Source: a bacterium (GTDB lineage Bacteria > Electryoneota > RPQS01). Taken from it: a stretch of 44,233 nt of DNA. The DNA lies in the NCBI GenBank assembly GCA_018812265.1, contig JAHJDG010000002.1, forward strand, positions 1-44,233. Reading direction: 5' to 3'. The notes beneath the pieces were generated by a model. The model searched no databases. It saw only the letters and a list, made by a program, of their open reading frames with translations, and was not told the DNA's origin. Below, piece by piece: positions 14,991 through 24,776 of the stretch. Position 1 is the stretch's first letter. Every line of letters begins with the position of its first letter. Made by a program: the position numbers and the translations under genes.

Positions 14991-16205
14991 ATGTCTGGAG
15001 ACCGCTGGACACGAGGATTGACGGAGGCGCGCCGGGCCTTAGCCGAGGAGCGCAACCATGACGCACAGGCACTGTTCACCATCCTGCTCGACTTTGCCTT
15101 CAAGCACTATGGCCCGACCGATCCACGAGTGGGCATGAGCCATCAGGGACTGGGAGAAGCCTACGAAGCAACGGGGCGGGAAGCCGACGCGGAGAAACAT
15201 TACAAGTGCGCATTGTCCTGCTTCGAGAAGAAGCCGGGAGCTCAGCATCCGCAGACTCTCGGTTTGATTGCGGCCCTGGGGGGATTCTACCGCCGCACCG
15301 GCAGCCACTCTCAAGCCGAGATGTTGCTCCAGAAAGCGATTCACGGTCTGGAACAGATTCCGGGGCCGCCCAGCGAGGAGCTGATTAACGCTCTCAGCCA
15401 ATTGGCGGGCCTGTACTGTGAGACGAAGCGGAAATCGGAAGCCGAACCGATCCTCGAACGAGTGGTGGCTTTACGGGAGGGCGCGCTTACACGGGATCGC
15501 AGCGAATCGGTGAAAGCACTCTCGGAATTCGCCGACCAGCAGATGCAGCGGCGCAACTACTGTGAAGCGCAGCTCCTGCTCGAAGAAGCGCTGTCGGTAG
15601 TGGAACAGACACTGGGCGAGACCCACGGTGAAGCGGCGGAACTCCTGGAACGAATCGGCCGGGCCGCCATAGCGGGATTCCGTCACGATGAAGCCCTTCC
15701 GTTCATCGAGAAACTGGTGGTGGTGCAACGAGCGAACTTCGGCGAGCGATCCGACGAGATGGCCGCCGCCCTCCGCTTGCTCGGTTCGGCATCCTACGGG
15801 GCCGGTAAACAGGCGGAAGCGATCGGGATCTACGAGCGGGTTCTGGAGATTTCGAAGGCGATTCATGGACCCGCGTCTTTGCCGGTCGCTTCCGATCTGC
15901 ACAAACTGTCTTTGCTCTACGCCTCGCCGGGAACCTACGCGAAAGCGGCGAGCTGTGCCGAGCAGGCTCTCAAACTCCGCGAGAAACATCAAGGCGTCCA
16001 CCACCTTGAAGTCATTTCATTAATGAAAGACCTGGCCGATATCTACGCCAACTCCGGGCAACAGGATATCGCCGAGGAGATCGAACTGAAGGCCCGCGAC
16101 CGCCTCCGCAACGTGCAACTCAGTACCGCGCCCTCGAGCGCAGACCCGGCAACACCGGCCGATTCGGATCCCCTCGTCAGTAAGACGGCTGTAAAAGCCG
16201 GCTGA
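14991..16205 (+). CDS. tetratricopeptide-repeat protein (kinesin-light-chain-like TPRs)
   Basis: The 404-residue protein is made of about eight 42-residue TPR units from residue 10 to about 370 (for example LGEAYEATGREADAEKHY, LAGLYCETKRKSEAEPIL, LADIYANSGQQDIAEEI), ending in a Pro/Ser/Ala-rich tail. The 42-residue spacing with hxxLGxxY..xGxxxxA is typical of TPR_12 arrays, which act as protein-binding scaffolds. There is no signal peptide or membrane helix, so it is cytoplasmic. It is about one-third identical by eye to the protein at 16555-17718, and both have sigma-54-like promoters, so the pair may be co-regulated. The partner is unknown. Confidence 0.8.
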   Translation: MSGDRWTRGLTEARRALAEERNHDAQALFTILLDFAFKHYGPTDPRVGMSHQGLGEAYEATGREADAEKHYKCALSCFEKKPGAQHPQTLGLIAALGGFYRRTGSHSQAEMLLQKAIHGLEQIPGPPSEELINALSQLAGLYCETKRKSEAEPILERVVALREGALTRDRSESVKALSEFADQQMQRRNYCEAQLLLEEALSVVEQTLGETHGEAAELLERIGRAAIAGFRHDEALPFIEKLVVVQRANFGERSDEMAAALRLLGSASYGAGKQAEAIGIYERVLEISKAIHGPASLPVASDLHKLSLLYASPGTYAKAASCAEQALKLREKHQGVHHLEVISLMKDLADIYANSGQQDIAEEIELKARDRLRNVQLSTAPSSADPATPADSDPLVSKTAVKAG

Positions 16206-16239
16206 ACGTTATCAACCCGCCAGTAAATGGAAGAAATCG

Positions 16240-16265
16240 GGGCGCATGCGCCCTGCCTTTTTCCG
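16240..16265 (+). terminator. intrinsic terminator after the first TPR gene
   Basis: GGGCGCATGCGCCC is a perfect palindrome followed by TGCCTTTTT. It lies 34 nt past the stop and separates the two TPR genes into different transcripts. The rest of 16206-16554 holds the next promoter. Confidence 0.7.
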
Positions 16266-16372
16266 CACCCCAATCCCGTTAGTCCATTGCCGGATGAAAT
16301 GCGGGTCGCGACCTCGCAACGGATGCGTCACACCTCATGGACAGTTCTGTCATACCGACCCTCTACTAATTC

Positions 16373-16388
16373 TGGTATGCCTGTTGCC
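16373..16388 (+). promoter_or_regulatory. sigma-54-like -24/-12 promoter before the second TPR gene
   Basis: TGGTATGCCTGTTGCC has GG and GC with exactly 10 nt between and the TTGC element intact. A start near 16400 gives a leader of about 155 nt. Confidence 0.55.
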
Positions 16389-16554
16389 GTAGACTATCCA
16401 TGCGGGAATAGTTGTGTTCAAATGAGCCGAAAACCGCCATGCAGTGTTTTGCATAAGGTTCATTTGACGACAACGTACCGGATTCTGGGCGTAGTGCACT
16501 GATGGCTAATAATGCCGATCCGATGGTATCCTATCAACCCTGAGGGGATTAACG

Positions 16555-17718
16555 ATGGTTGACCGATTCTGGTCCAACGCGAGCACACACGCAGCGGCTG
16601 CCCTCTCCGAGGGGCGGTACGGTGACGCTCGAGCCATCTATGAGGTTTTGCTGGTGTTCGTTGAGAAACAGCACGGCAGCACGGACCTGCGAGCTGCCGG
16701 TTGCCATCAAGGGCTGGGCGAAGCCCTTGAGGGTCTCGGCGAAATGAGCCAAGCCGAGCGGCACCTCAAACGGGGTTTAACGATTCTCGAACGACGGTTG
16801 GGCGCGCTCCATCCGATCACGTTGCGGGTCACCACCGGTCTGGGAGTCTTCTATCGCCGCAACGGACAGATTCCCCGAGCCGAGATGACGCTGCGCAAGG
16901 CGTTGCACGGTTGGGGACAGATCAACTCCGCCCCCGATCTCGACGTCTGCGAGACTCTCGATCAGATGTCGAAATTGTACATGCAGATTGGACAGGTTCG
17001 CGAGGCCGAGCGGTTTGCCGACAAGTCGGCGCTGATCCGGCAGCGCGCCGCCGCCCATAGCGCGGAACAGATGCTGAAGGCTCTGTTGGATTTCGCGGAA
17101 CGGCAGAGTCACAAACGAAACCACGAGGAAACCGAGAATCTCCTCAAGGAAGCGTTGGCCATCACCGACTCGATGAGGAAGCCGAACAACCTGCAGGCCG
17201 CTGAGATTCTCACGTGGCTGGGTTGCCTGGCCATGACCGCCTTCCGCTTCGAGGAAGCGGTGTCGCACTTCGAGCGCACACTGTGTATCCTCTGTGGAAA
17301 TCTGGGCGATCAGGACAAGACGGTAGCCGGCACGCTCCGGCTCTTGGGCAGCGCCTATTGGATGACGGGACAAGGCCAGCGGGGAGCTACCTGCTATGAA
17401 GAAGCGCTGGAAACGGCCAAGCGGATCTGCGGGGAAAGATCGGCAATGGTGGCCGCTGACCTTCACAAGCTGGCATTGATCTATCTAAGCATCGGCGATC
17501 TGGCCAAGGCCGAGGAGAAGATGATGGCCGCGCTGGCTCTTCGTGAAGAGCTCCACGGTCGCCAGCATCTTAATGTGGTGGCCGTACTTAAAGACCTTGC
17601 CGACATCCGCTCCGCCCAGAGCCGAGCGCAGGAAGCCGGTGAGCTGCTGATCCGTGTGCGGGATACGCTCCGATCGGCGAGCGAAGCCGCGCGAACCGGC
17701 GCTCCCATCGCCACATAG
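16555..17718 (+). CDS. tetratricopeptide-repeat protein, paralogue of the upstream TPR protein
   Basis: The 387 residues carry about eight TPR units aligned with those of the protein at 14991-16205 (for example LGEALEGLGEMSQAERHL, LGVFYRRNGQIPRAEMTL, LALIYLSIGDLAKAEEKM), without a signal peptide. GAGGGG stands 8 nt before the ATG. It is probably a cytoplasmic scaffold from a tandem duplication whose copies have since diverged and have separate promoters. No enzymatic domain is seen. Confidence 0.8.
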   Translation: MVDRFWSNASTHAAAALSEGRYGDARAIYEVLLVFVEKQHGSTDLRAAGCHQGLGEALEGLGEMSQAERHLKRGLTILERRLGALHPITLRVTTGLGVFYRRNGQIPRAEMTLRKALHGWGQINSAPDLDVCETLDQMSKLYMQIGQVREAERFADKSALIRQRAAAHSAEQMLKALLDFAERQSHKRNHEETENLLKEALAITDSMRKPNNLQAAEILTWLGCLAMTAFRFEEAVSHFERTLCILCGNLGDQDKTVAGTLRLLGSAYWMTGQGQRGATCYEEALETAKRICGERSAMVAADLHKLALIYLSIGDLAKAEEKMMAALALREELHGRQHLNVVAVLKDLADIRSAQSRAQEAGELLIRVRDTLRSASEAARTGAPIAT

Positions 17719-17868
17719 CACCTCGCCTCTCTTATCCACCTGCAAGCCGCACGTTACTCCCCTTCTCCGACGCACGACACTTCTTCCTGTCCGTAGCACG
17801 GCCATAAACAACTCACGTTCGTCGCGACTCTCACGTCTTCATTTTTTTCTCAAGACCAGTGCAGACTA

Positions 17869-17897
17869 TTGACAAATGCTGATAGATACAGTAATGT
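17869..17897 (+). promoter_or_regulatory. sigma-70 promoter for the C39-like gene pair
   Basis: A perfect TTGACA (17869-17874), 17 nt, TAATGT (17892-17897). The transcript start near 17904 leaves a leader of about 210 nt before the ATG at 18117. The remaining part of 17719-18116 shows nothing I can name. Confidence 0.75.
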
Positions 17898-18116
17898 TTA
17901 GACTACAAACCATTGCGTGCAGGTCCCTGGGGCCGGGTTCGCCCACCCCGACGGACTGAATCTCCCTTCCTTCAGCGATCCCCCCCCTCGCTCCTGCGCA
18001 CGCACCTTCCCAAAGAAAAAACCACGTGTGAAATTCTACGAATGATGAACGAGTCTTCGTGAAGTTTTGCTCGTGCAGAAATCCCACCTGAATAATCCTT
18101 GCTCAGAGGAGGAATC

Positions 18117-19997
18117 ATGCTCTTTTTGAGATCCTTCTTTCTCGGAGGCTTGATCTTCGGCCTCGCTATTCTGCCGGAAGCTTGGGCCCATTGGGTCGAA
18201 AAGGCCGGTTACATTGACTACGCTCAGCACCAGGCTGCCGACTGCACCGTAGTCCTGCGGGACGGCATGCCGGATTTCGACCAGCGGCAGGATGGCTGGC
18301 AGAACGCCGTTCCACAATGGAACTGGTGCGGACCGCTGGCCGCCGCCAACTGTCTCTGGTGGTTTGACTCGAAACTCGAAATGGTGAAATGCAAGTCTCT
18401 CCCCTCGGGCAGCGAGGTCCGACCGCCGACGATCAGCGACCACTATAATCTCGTGCGTTCGCTGGTGGCCGGTGTTGACGACCATGATCCGAGGAACGTA
18501 GTTCCGTTTATAAGTACGTTAGGAGCATCCTTCCCGGGCGGCGTCCCCGCCACGGGAATGAACGCCGCGCAGATTCGCACGATGATTGACAACTACCTGT
18601 CTTCGGCGATGGTCAACCTCTGGGGACACTATAGTATCCGAGTCTACATGATGCCCTCGTTCGAGTGGATCTATGCCCAAGTGGACAGCAGCCAGGATAT
18701 CCTTCTGCTGCTCGGTTTCTGGCAGCAGCAACCGGGCGGAGACGCGGGCCGCTTCGGGGGACACTGGGTGACCGTCGCCGGTGTGGACCGGCAAAACGAC
18801 ACCACCCGGATCTCGTTCTCCGATCCTTATCAAGACCATGCGGAGCTGGGATTTCCCGGAAACGTTTGGAACGGCTGGCTGACCCCCCACGCTCCCATTC
18901 CGGGACACGGTTCGGCGGTTCACAACGATGCCGGCAACGTCTCGCATGACTGGTACGTGGTCGGCCCGTCGTACACTCCGGGCGGCCTCATCTCACCCCA
19001 AGACTACGGCCTGCAAACCGTGGTTGAAATGTGGCGGAACTTCGATCAGCTCAACTTCCCGCCCGGTCTCGAAGTATACCGCCGACCGTACATCCCCGGC
19101 GGATTCGTGCACACCGAGATCGAAATCGCCATCGTAATCTGCCCCAATTTCGACTACGGCGATCTGCTCGTAGACTACCCGACGATTGACATCGAATCGT
19201 GCGGCCCCGCCCATCCGCTCACCGACAAGGCGTGGTTAGGCGAGAGCATCAGCGCCGAAGTCAAGCCGCGGATTGATACCGCGGCCAATGTGTATAACCT
19301 GGACAATGCCGACGACGGCGTAACCTTCTTCGGCCTTCCCTGGTCTCCGGGACAGGTAGCCAATGTCAACGTGTGGGTGAGCACGGGGGCTCATTACCTC
19401 GGTGAGCCGCTCGTTCTCAATGCCTGGATGGACGGAAATCTCGACGGCGATTTCGACGACGGCCCCGCCGTTGAGGAAGATGACTTTTTGGTCTGGTCAG
19501 AGTGGATCATTCCGGATATGCCGATTCCGATGGCCGGTGTCTACAACGTCGCGTTCAACGTTCCGGGCGCGGTAACGTATCCCATCAGCACTTGGATCCG
19601 CTTCCGCCTGACCAGTCAGAACGTAAACCGGTTCGGCTACGGCGGCTACTGGGGCGGCGGCGTATCCAACGGCTTGGGAACCTATGATATTGACTGGACG
19701 CTGGGCGAGGTGGAGGACTACATCTATCCGCCTCCGCAACTCCACCCGATAGATGATCTGGTGATTCACGTCGGTGGAGTCGGCGGTCCCATCGAACTCT
19801 ACTGGACCGCTCCCGAGATCGGCCTGTACTTCATCTACACTACCGAGAATCCGAACAATCACGGCGATCCACGGCATGAGAGCGGATGGAACTTGGAGGA
19901 CACACTGTTTCTGGTCGCGGGACCGGCTTCCTGGACAACCCTCAACCTTGGCTTGACCGATCTCAAGTATTACGTGATTGTGTACGAGACTCCATAA
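18117..19997 (+). CDS. secreted C39-like cysteine peptidase-fold protein with GEVED domain
   Basis: The ATG at 18117 has GAGGAGG 5 nt upstream. The 626-residue product has a signal peptide (1-24, ending AWA). A papain-like domain of C39 type follows with Cys71 (NWCGPLAAANCLWWF), His216 (GGHWVTVAGV) and Asp236 (SFSDP) in the right order. Then comes a second region with the GxGGYWGGGVSNGxGTYDIDW..GEVEDY block, a GEVED beta domain seen in FCB surface proteins, and a fibronectin-like end. Unlike its tandem paralogue it has no T9SS tail. If active it would cleave or modify peptides outside the cell; target unknown. Confidence 0.75.
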   Translation: MLFLRSFFLGGLIFGLAILPEAWAHWVEKAGYIDYAQHQAADCTVVLRDGMPDFDQRQDGWQNAVPQWNWCGPLAAANCLWWFDSKLEMVKCKSLPSGSEVRPPTISDHYNLVRSLVAGVDDHDPRNVVPFISTLGASFPGGVPATGMNAAQIRTMIDNYLSSAMVNLWGHYSIRVYMMPSFEWIYAQVDSSQDILLLLGFWQQQPGGDAGRFGGHWVTVAGVDRQNDTTRISFSDPYQDHAELGFPGNVWNGWLTPHAPIPGHGSAVHNDAGNVSHDWYVVGPSYTPGGLISPQDYGLQTVVEMWRNFDQLNFPPGLEVYRRPYIPGGFVHTEIEIAIVICPNFDYGDLLVDYPTIDIESCGPAHPLTDKAWLGESISAEVKPRIDTAANVYNLDNADDGVTFFGLPWSPGQVANVNVWVSTGAHYLGEPLVLNAWMDGNLDGDFDDGPAVEEDDFLVWSEWIIPDMPIPMAGVYNVAFNVPGAVTYPISTWIRFRLTSQNVNRFGYGGYWGGGVSNGLGTYDIDWTLGEVEDYIYPPPQLHPIDDLVIHVGGVGGPIELYWTAPEIGLYFIYTTENPNNHGDPRHESGWNLEDTLFLVAGPASWTTLNLGLTDLKYYVIVYETP

Positions 19998-20114
19998 CGA
20001 GAAAATCCCACAGTCTCAGACGGAGATCAACGTTTGACACGACAAGTGGATGCAAGACGAAGTGACCATGCAGCAGACAAACCCGAACGCGGACGAATCC
20101 GCGAAGGAGGTATC

Positions 20115-22340
20115 ATGCGCCTGATGAGGTTCCTTTTGCTCGGAGGCCTGATTCTTAGCCTCGCTGCTCTTTCCCCCGCCCTTGCCGACTGGATTGAAAA
20201 GGCGGGCTACATTGATTATGCACAGCACCAGGTCGGCGTGCCACCGATGGAGTGGCCGGTTGATGGTATGCCCGACTTCGATCAGAAGCAGGACGCGTGG
20301 CGGAACGCCAACAACCAATGGAACTGGTGCGGGCCGGTAGCCGCCGCCAACTGTCTGTGGTGGTTCGACTCGAAGTTCGAAACGATCAAATGTAAGTCTC
20401 TACCGGCCGGAACACTGATTCGGCCACCGACGATCAGTGACCACTACAGTCTGGTGTACAACTGCGTGGTCGGAGCCAACCTTGACGATCACGATCCGCC
20501 GAACGTAGTGCCGTGGATCACGCTTTTCGGCAACTCGCTGCCCGGTGGAATTCCTCCGGCCGGCGTGACCGCCCAGCAGATCAAGACCATGATCGAGAAC
20601 TGGCTGGCCTCGGCGGCGGTGAATCTGGCTGGACACTACACCGTTAGGATCGTGAATGCACCGACCTGGGACTACATCTACCGGCAGGTGCAGATCAGCC
20701 AGGACGTGATTCTGCTGTTGGGATTCTGGCAGCGAGATCCCTCGAGCGGGCAATGGGGACGTTTCGGCGGACATTGGGTAACGGTGGCTGGCGTGGATAC
20801 ACAGGACGTAGACGAGATTTCCTACAGCGATCCCTGCGTGGACAATGCCGAGCTGGGGATGCCCGGCGTGGTGTGGAACGGATGGATTATTCCGCACGTG
20901 CCGATTCCCGGTCACGGCCCCGGTATCCACAATGATGCGGGCAACGTATCGCACGACCACTATCCGGTGCAAGGCTCGGGTTCGCCCGGCGGCGGAATCT
21001 CGCCCGGTAACTACGGACAGGAGTTCGACTATTCGGACTGGACGAATTTCCAGGGATTGAACAGACCCGCCCGGCTCGATGACTTTCAGTCGCAGTACAA
21101 TCCCAACTGGCCGGTGCATACCGAAATCGAGGACATCGTGGTGGTCTGCCCGAACTTCGATTACGGAGATCTGCAGATTGACTACCCGACCATTGACATC
21201 GAGTCCTGCGGGCCGGCCCATCCCCTCACGGATAAGGCTTGGCTGGGCAACAATATCAGTTCCGAGATTCAACCGAGAATTGATACCGCCAACCAAGTTT
21301 ACGATCAGGACATCTTTGATGACGGAGTGCAATTCGTGGGTCTGCCGTGGATAATCGGAACGAATGTGCAGGTAATCGTCCAGGTTACAACCGGACCGAG
21401 CTACGCCGGAGAACCGTTGTACTTGAGCGCATGGAAAGACGGCAACGTTGACGGGGACTTCGATGACGGTCCGAATAGTCCCGACTTCGATCCCGATGAA
21501 GATAACTGGCTCCAATGCACGGAGTGGGTGATTCAAGATGCTCTCGTGGCAGGCGCGGGAGTGTACACGTTCACTTTCTGTGACCCCGGCTTCGCAAACA
21601 TCGAAATGTGGGATCTGCGAATCCGCGTCCGTCTGAGCAGTCAGCCGGTTGGCCGCTACGGCTACGGCGGTTACTGGGGCGGCGGAGTCTCCAACGGCCG
21701 CGGCACCTATGATATTGATTGGGTGCTGGGCGAAGTTGAGGATTACATCATTGATGATGGACAACAACTCGCGGTTGAGCTTCAGCGTTTTGATGCGGTG
21801 CCGGGGAACAGATGGGTGAACCTCCTCTGGACCACCGCCTCGGAGACCGACAATGCGTACTTCACGCTGGCTCGCCGCACCGGAACGAACGCGTGGAACG
21901 AGATCACGCGCGTGAACAGCCGCGGTAACAGCGCGAGCGCTCAGCATTACAGCTACATCGACGCGGACCTGCTCAACGACGTAACTTACGAGTATCGTCT
22001 GGCGGCAGTGGACATCTTCGGCCACACCGAGGTCCTCGCTCTGGAAAGCGCCACGCCGCGCGCCGAAGCCGTTCCGCTCGAGTACAGCCTCGCGCAGAAT
22101 CATCCCAATCCCTTCAACGCCAAGACCGAGATCGAGTATTCGCTGCGGGAGAGCGGCCGCGTGACCTTGACCATCTACAACGCCACCGGACAGCTCGTGA
22201 AGACGCTGGTGGACGGCTACCAGTCTGCCGACCGCTACCGCGTTTCCTTCAACGCCGATGAACTCGCTTCGGGCATCTACCTCTACAAGCTCGAAGTCAA
22301 CGACTTCACCTCGGTCAAGAAGATGGTGCTCTTGAAGTAA
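20115..22340 (+). CDS. secreted C39-like cysteine peptidase-fold protein with GEVED, FN3-like and T9SS domains
   Basis: The ATG at 20115 follows GAAGGAGG. The 741-residue protein repeats the plan of the upstream gene: signal peptide (1-25), Cys72 in WCGPVAAANC, His220 in GGHWVTV, Asp239 in SYSDP, then the GGYWGGGVSNGRGTYDIDW...GEVEDY block. It continues with an FN3-like domain (about 560-655, TASETDNAYF) and a T9SS type-A tail (HPNPFNAKTEIEYSL to KKMVLLK). The tail DNA is nearly identical to that of the 22617-24620 gene. It probably lies in one transcript with the paralogue 117 nt upstream. It is a surface or released enzyme of unknown target. Confidence 0.78.
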   Translation: MRLMRFLLLGGLILSLAALSPALADWIEKAGYIDYAQHQVGVPPMEWPVDGMPDFDQKQDAWRNANNQWNWCGPVAAANCLWWFDSKFETIKCKSLPAGTLIRPPTISDHYSLVYNCVVGANLDDHDPPNVVPWITLFGNSLPGGIPPAGVTAQQIKTMIENWLASAAVNLAGHYTVRIVNAPTWDYIYRQVQISQDVILLLGFWQRDPSSGQWGRFGGHWVTVAGVDTQDVDEISYSDPCVDNAELGMPGVVWNGWIIPHVPIPGHGPGIHNDAGNVSHDHYPVQGSGSPGGGISPGNYGQEFDYSDWTNFQGLNRPARLDDFQSQYNPNWPVHTEIEDIVVVCPNFDYGDLQIDYPTIDIESCGPAHPLTDKAWLGNNISSEIQPRIDTANQVYDQDIFDDGVQFVGLPWIIGTNVQVIVQVTTGPSYAGEPLYLSAWKDGNVDGDFDDGPNSPDFDPDEDNWLQCTEWVIQDALVAGAGVYTFTFCDPGFANIEMWDLRIRVRLSSQPVGRYGYGGYWGGGVSNGRGTYDIDWVLGEVEDYIIDDGQQLAVELQRFDAVPGNRWVNLLWTTASETDNAYFTLARRTGTNAWNEITRVNSRGNSASAQHYSYIDADLLNDVTYEYRLAAVDIFGHTEVLALESATPRAEAVPLEYSLAQNHPNPFNAKTEIEYSLRESGRVTLTIYNATGQLVKTLVDGYQSADRYRVSFNADELASGIYLYKLEVNDFTSVKKMVLLK

Positions 22341-22521
22341 CCACGTATCATACGATGTCTCCCACTCCTCCTCGGGAATGGGGGACACCTGTTCGTGTCC
22401 GTTCGATCTGCCCTGCTACAACGGGAGGAGGGTGGTTTGGGACGCAACGCAATTCTAAATCAATACACGAGATCTGCGGACTTGGAACCCGTGATTCTCG
22501 TCAAGTTCTTTTCGCTCGCGG

Positions 22522-22550
22522 AGGGGTGGACATCAGTCCACCCCTTTTCT
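22522..22550 (+). terminator. intrinsic terminator between the C39-like pair and the repeat-protein gene
   Basis: AGGGGTGGAC and GTCCACCCCT form a perfect 10-bp stem with an ATCA loop, followed by TTTCT. It lies in the 276-nt gap 22341-22616 and ends the upstream transcript. Confidence 0.8.
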
Positions 22551-22616
22551 CTGTGCAAACGTTTGCCCAATGTTGGGCAGTTTTCGGTAAACCAACCCAA
22601 GGAAAGGGGAACGATC

Positions 22617-24620
22617 ATGAGATCGCAAATCGCATCTCTTGTCCTGCTGCTTATCGCAGTACCGTTAATTGCGGGAGTACCTGATACCGCGTGGACGCGA
22701 ACGTATCCCGGACCGTATGGAACAAGCTTCTCGGATATGCTGCAAACCGAGGATGGCGGCTACATTCTTTGCGGTAACAAAAACTACGGTTCAGGATGGG
22801 GCGAAAACAACAGTTGGCTCGTGCGCACCAATGCCATTGGTGAAACACTCTGGACACGTACATGGGCAGTGGGTACTCTGGAGGAATTCAGAGCCATTGA
22901 TAGAACGTCAGATGGCAATTTTATCCTTGCCGCCTACCACGATGTTGGAGTCTGGGCAACGGAGGAGACCGGGCTTATGAAGGTTTCGGCCAATGGCGAC
23001 AGCTTGTGGTGTCGCAAATTTGATCTATTTCCCGGGCGCGATAACATAAACGATGTGGCATCGGCGTCCGATGGAGGATACTTTCTTATCGGTACTTGCG
23101 GCGGCAGTGTAGATGTCTGCGATCTTACTGTAGCCAAATTCGATGCCGCAGGAGCAGTAATCTGGACGCGACAGATTCATCGGGACATTCGGACCTGGGC
23201 TCAGTCCGTGGTTGCCATGCCCGATGGCGGCTGCGTGGTTGCCGGTGACGTAGGCCAAAGTTGGCCGTCTCCCGCACAGGCATTGCTGATGCGTATGAGT
23301 GCCAACGGTGATATTCAATGGGAGCGCACTTATGGCAGCGCCGATCGCGAGAGCTTTGGCGCTGTTCAGATTACCAGCGACGGGGGATTCATTATGGCTG
23401 GTGCCACACTGACGATGGGCACGCTAACCAGCGATATCTATTTAGTGAGAACCGATGCCTTGGGCAATCCCCTCTGGATTCGCTCCTATGGCACACCCCT
23501 TGGAGATCAAGCCAATACAGTATATCAAACACAGGATGGTGGCTTCATTACAGGTGGGCAAGGGGGCGCCATCTATGGCGGAGCGATCGGCTACTGGATT
23601 ATCCGCATGAACGCAAACGGTGACCTGCTTTGGCAAACCCCCACTGACTACCCGTACGGATTCGCCGTGAGGGGCGTCCTGCAGACGGACGATCTTGGTT
23701 TCATGGCCTGCACTTATTATGGTGCATCTTTGGTGAAATACGAACCGGAACAGGCGTCGGCAGGCTATGTAACCCTTGTGTCTGCAGGTCCTCCAGATTG
23801 GGAGTATCGCTTGCATTGGCAGGAAGGCGACGTGGATCTACTCGTTTTCTCCAACTTATACCCTGGTACTCTTGGATCTGTTATAGGGGAGGCTGCTCTA
23901 ACCGGCTGGGCAGCAACTTCAGGTAACAACTTTGTCATGTTCACTTCTCCGAATGCACTTTCTTCAGGTTCACTTTCCGGTTTCGTGCTATCATGTCCGA
24001 CTCGCAGTGATCTCATCACGTGGGTAGCGGGGGACAGTAGCGGGTACGTGGACGGCCCCCTGCCCGTTGAACTGCTCTCGTTCACCGCACTCCCCGGCAA
24101 CGGAAGCGTCACTCTCGAATGGAAAACCGCCAGCGAGACCGACAACGACTATTTCGAGATCCTGCGAAACGACGAAATCGCCGCTCGCATCTCCAGCCGG
24201 GGCAACACGGCCAGCGGGCACGAGTACTCCTGGACCGACGCAGGTCTGGAAAACGGTTCCATCTACGCCTACACCCTGATCGCGGTGGATCTGAACGGTG
24301 CGCGTGAAGAGCTGAGTACCATCGAGGCAACTCCCACGGAAAGCGACGCTTTGATCACCGAGTACGCATTGCAGCAGAACTTCCCCAACCCGTTCAACGC
24401 CAACACCGAGATCGAGTATTCGCTGCGGGAGAGCGGCCGCGTGACTTTGACCATCTACAACGCCACCGGACAGCTCGTGAAGACGCTGGTGGACGGCTAC
24501 CAATCCGCCGATCGCTATCACGTATCCTTCAACGCCGGTGACCTGGCTTCGGGCATCTACCTCTACAAGCTCGAAGTCAACGACTTCACCGCCATCAAGA
24601 AAATGGTGCTGATGAAGTAA
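22617..24620 (+). CDS. secreted Trp/Gly/Asp-repeat protein with FN3-like domain and T9SS tail
   Basis: The ATG at 22617 has AAAGGGGA before it; the longer in-frame start is upstream of the terminator and is rejected. The 667 residues have a signal peptide (1-20), seven divergent repeats of the same family as at 134-5767 (DTAWTRTY, DGGYILCG, LVRTNAIGETLWTRTW and so on), a non-repeat region with LPVELLSF and TASETDNDYF (FN3-like), and a T9SS tail (FPNPFNANTEIEYSL to KKMVLMK). The repeat part looks lower in GC than the tail, and the tail matches the upstream gene nearly base for base, so the gene appears mosaic. Surface location likely; function unknown. Confidence 0.82.
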   Translation: MRSQIASLVLLLIAVPLIAGVPDTAWTRTYPGPYGTSFSDMLQTEDGGYILCGNKNYGSGWGENNSWLVRTNAIGETLWTRTWAVGTLEEFRAIDRTSDGNFILAAYHDVGVWATEETGLMKVSANGDSLWCRKFDLFPGRDNINDVASASDGGYFLIGTCGGSVDVCDLTVAKFDAAGAVIWTRQIHRDIRTWAQSVVAMPDGGCVVAGDVGQSWPSPAQALLMRMSANGDIQWERTYGSADRESFGAVQITSDGGFIMAGATLTMGTLTSDIYLVRTDALGNPLWIRSYGTPLGDQANTVYQTQDGGFITGGQGGAIYGGAIGYWIIRMNANGDLLWQTPTDYPYGFAVRGVLQTDDLGFMACTYYGASLVKYEPEQASAGYVTLVSAGPPDWEYRLHWQEGDVDLLVFSNLYPGTLGSVIGEAALTGWAATSGNNFVMFTSPNALSSGSLSGFVLSCPTRSDLITWVAGDSSGYVDGPLPVELLSFTALPGNGSVTLEWKTASETDNDYFEILRNDEIAARISSRGNTASGHEYSWTDAGLENGSIYAYTLIAVDLNGAREELSTIEATPTESDALITEYALQQNFPNPFNANTEIEYSLRESGRVTLTIYNATGQLVKTLVDGYQSADRYHVSFNAGDLASGIYLYKLEVNDFTAIKKMVLMK

Positions 24621-24635
24621 CGATGAACGATGACT

Positions 24636-24662
24636 GCGGGGCGGCCTTTGGGGCCGCCCCGC
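24636..24662 (+). terminator. intrinsic terminator
   Basis: GCGGGGCGGCC and GGCCGCCCCGC form a perfect 11-bp stem; TTCCTTGTT follows. It ends the 22617-24620 transcript, 15 nt after its stop. Confidence 0.8.
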
Positions 24663-24776
24663 TTCCTTGTTCCCCTAACTTTGGGATGCAAACTCTCTCT
24701 TTCCCGAAAAGAGAGGCATTCCCAATAGCCTTTTCCTAAATTCAATAATAATAAACTATCAGAAAGGGACATGGAG

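Noticed and set aside
20400-22388. A 662-codon open frame antisense to the C39-like gene
   Set aside because: It has low-complexity Val/Arg/His-rich composition typical of antisense frames; the plus strand has a signal peptide, catalytic motifs and a sorting tail.
22344-22400. Hairpin-like TGTCTCCCA...TGGGGGACA after the second C39-like gene
   Set aside because: The stem has mismatches and no T-run; the clear terminator is at 22522-22550.
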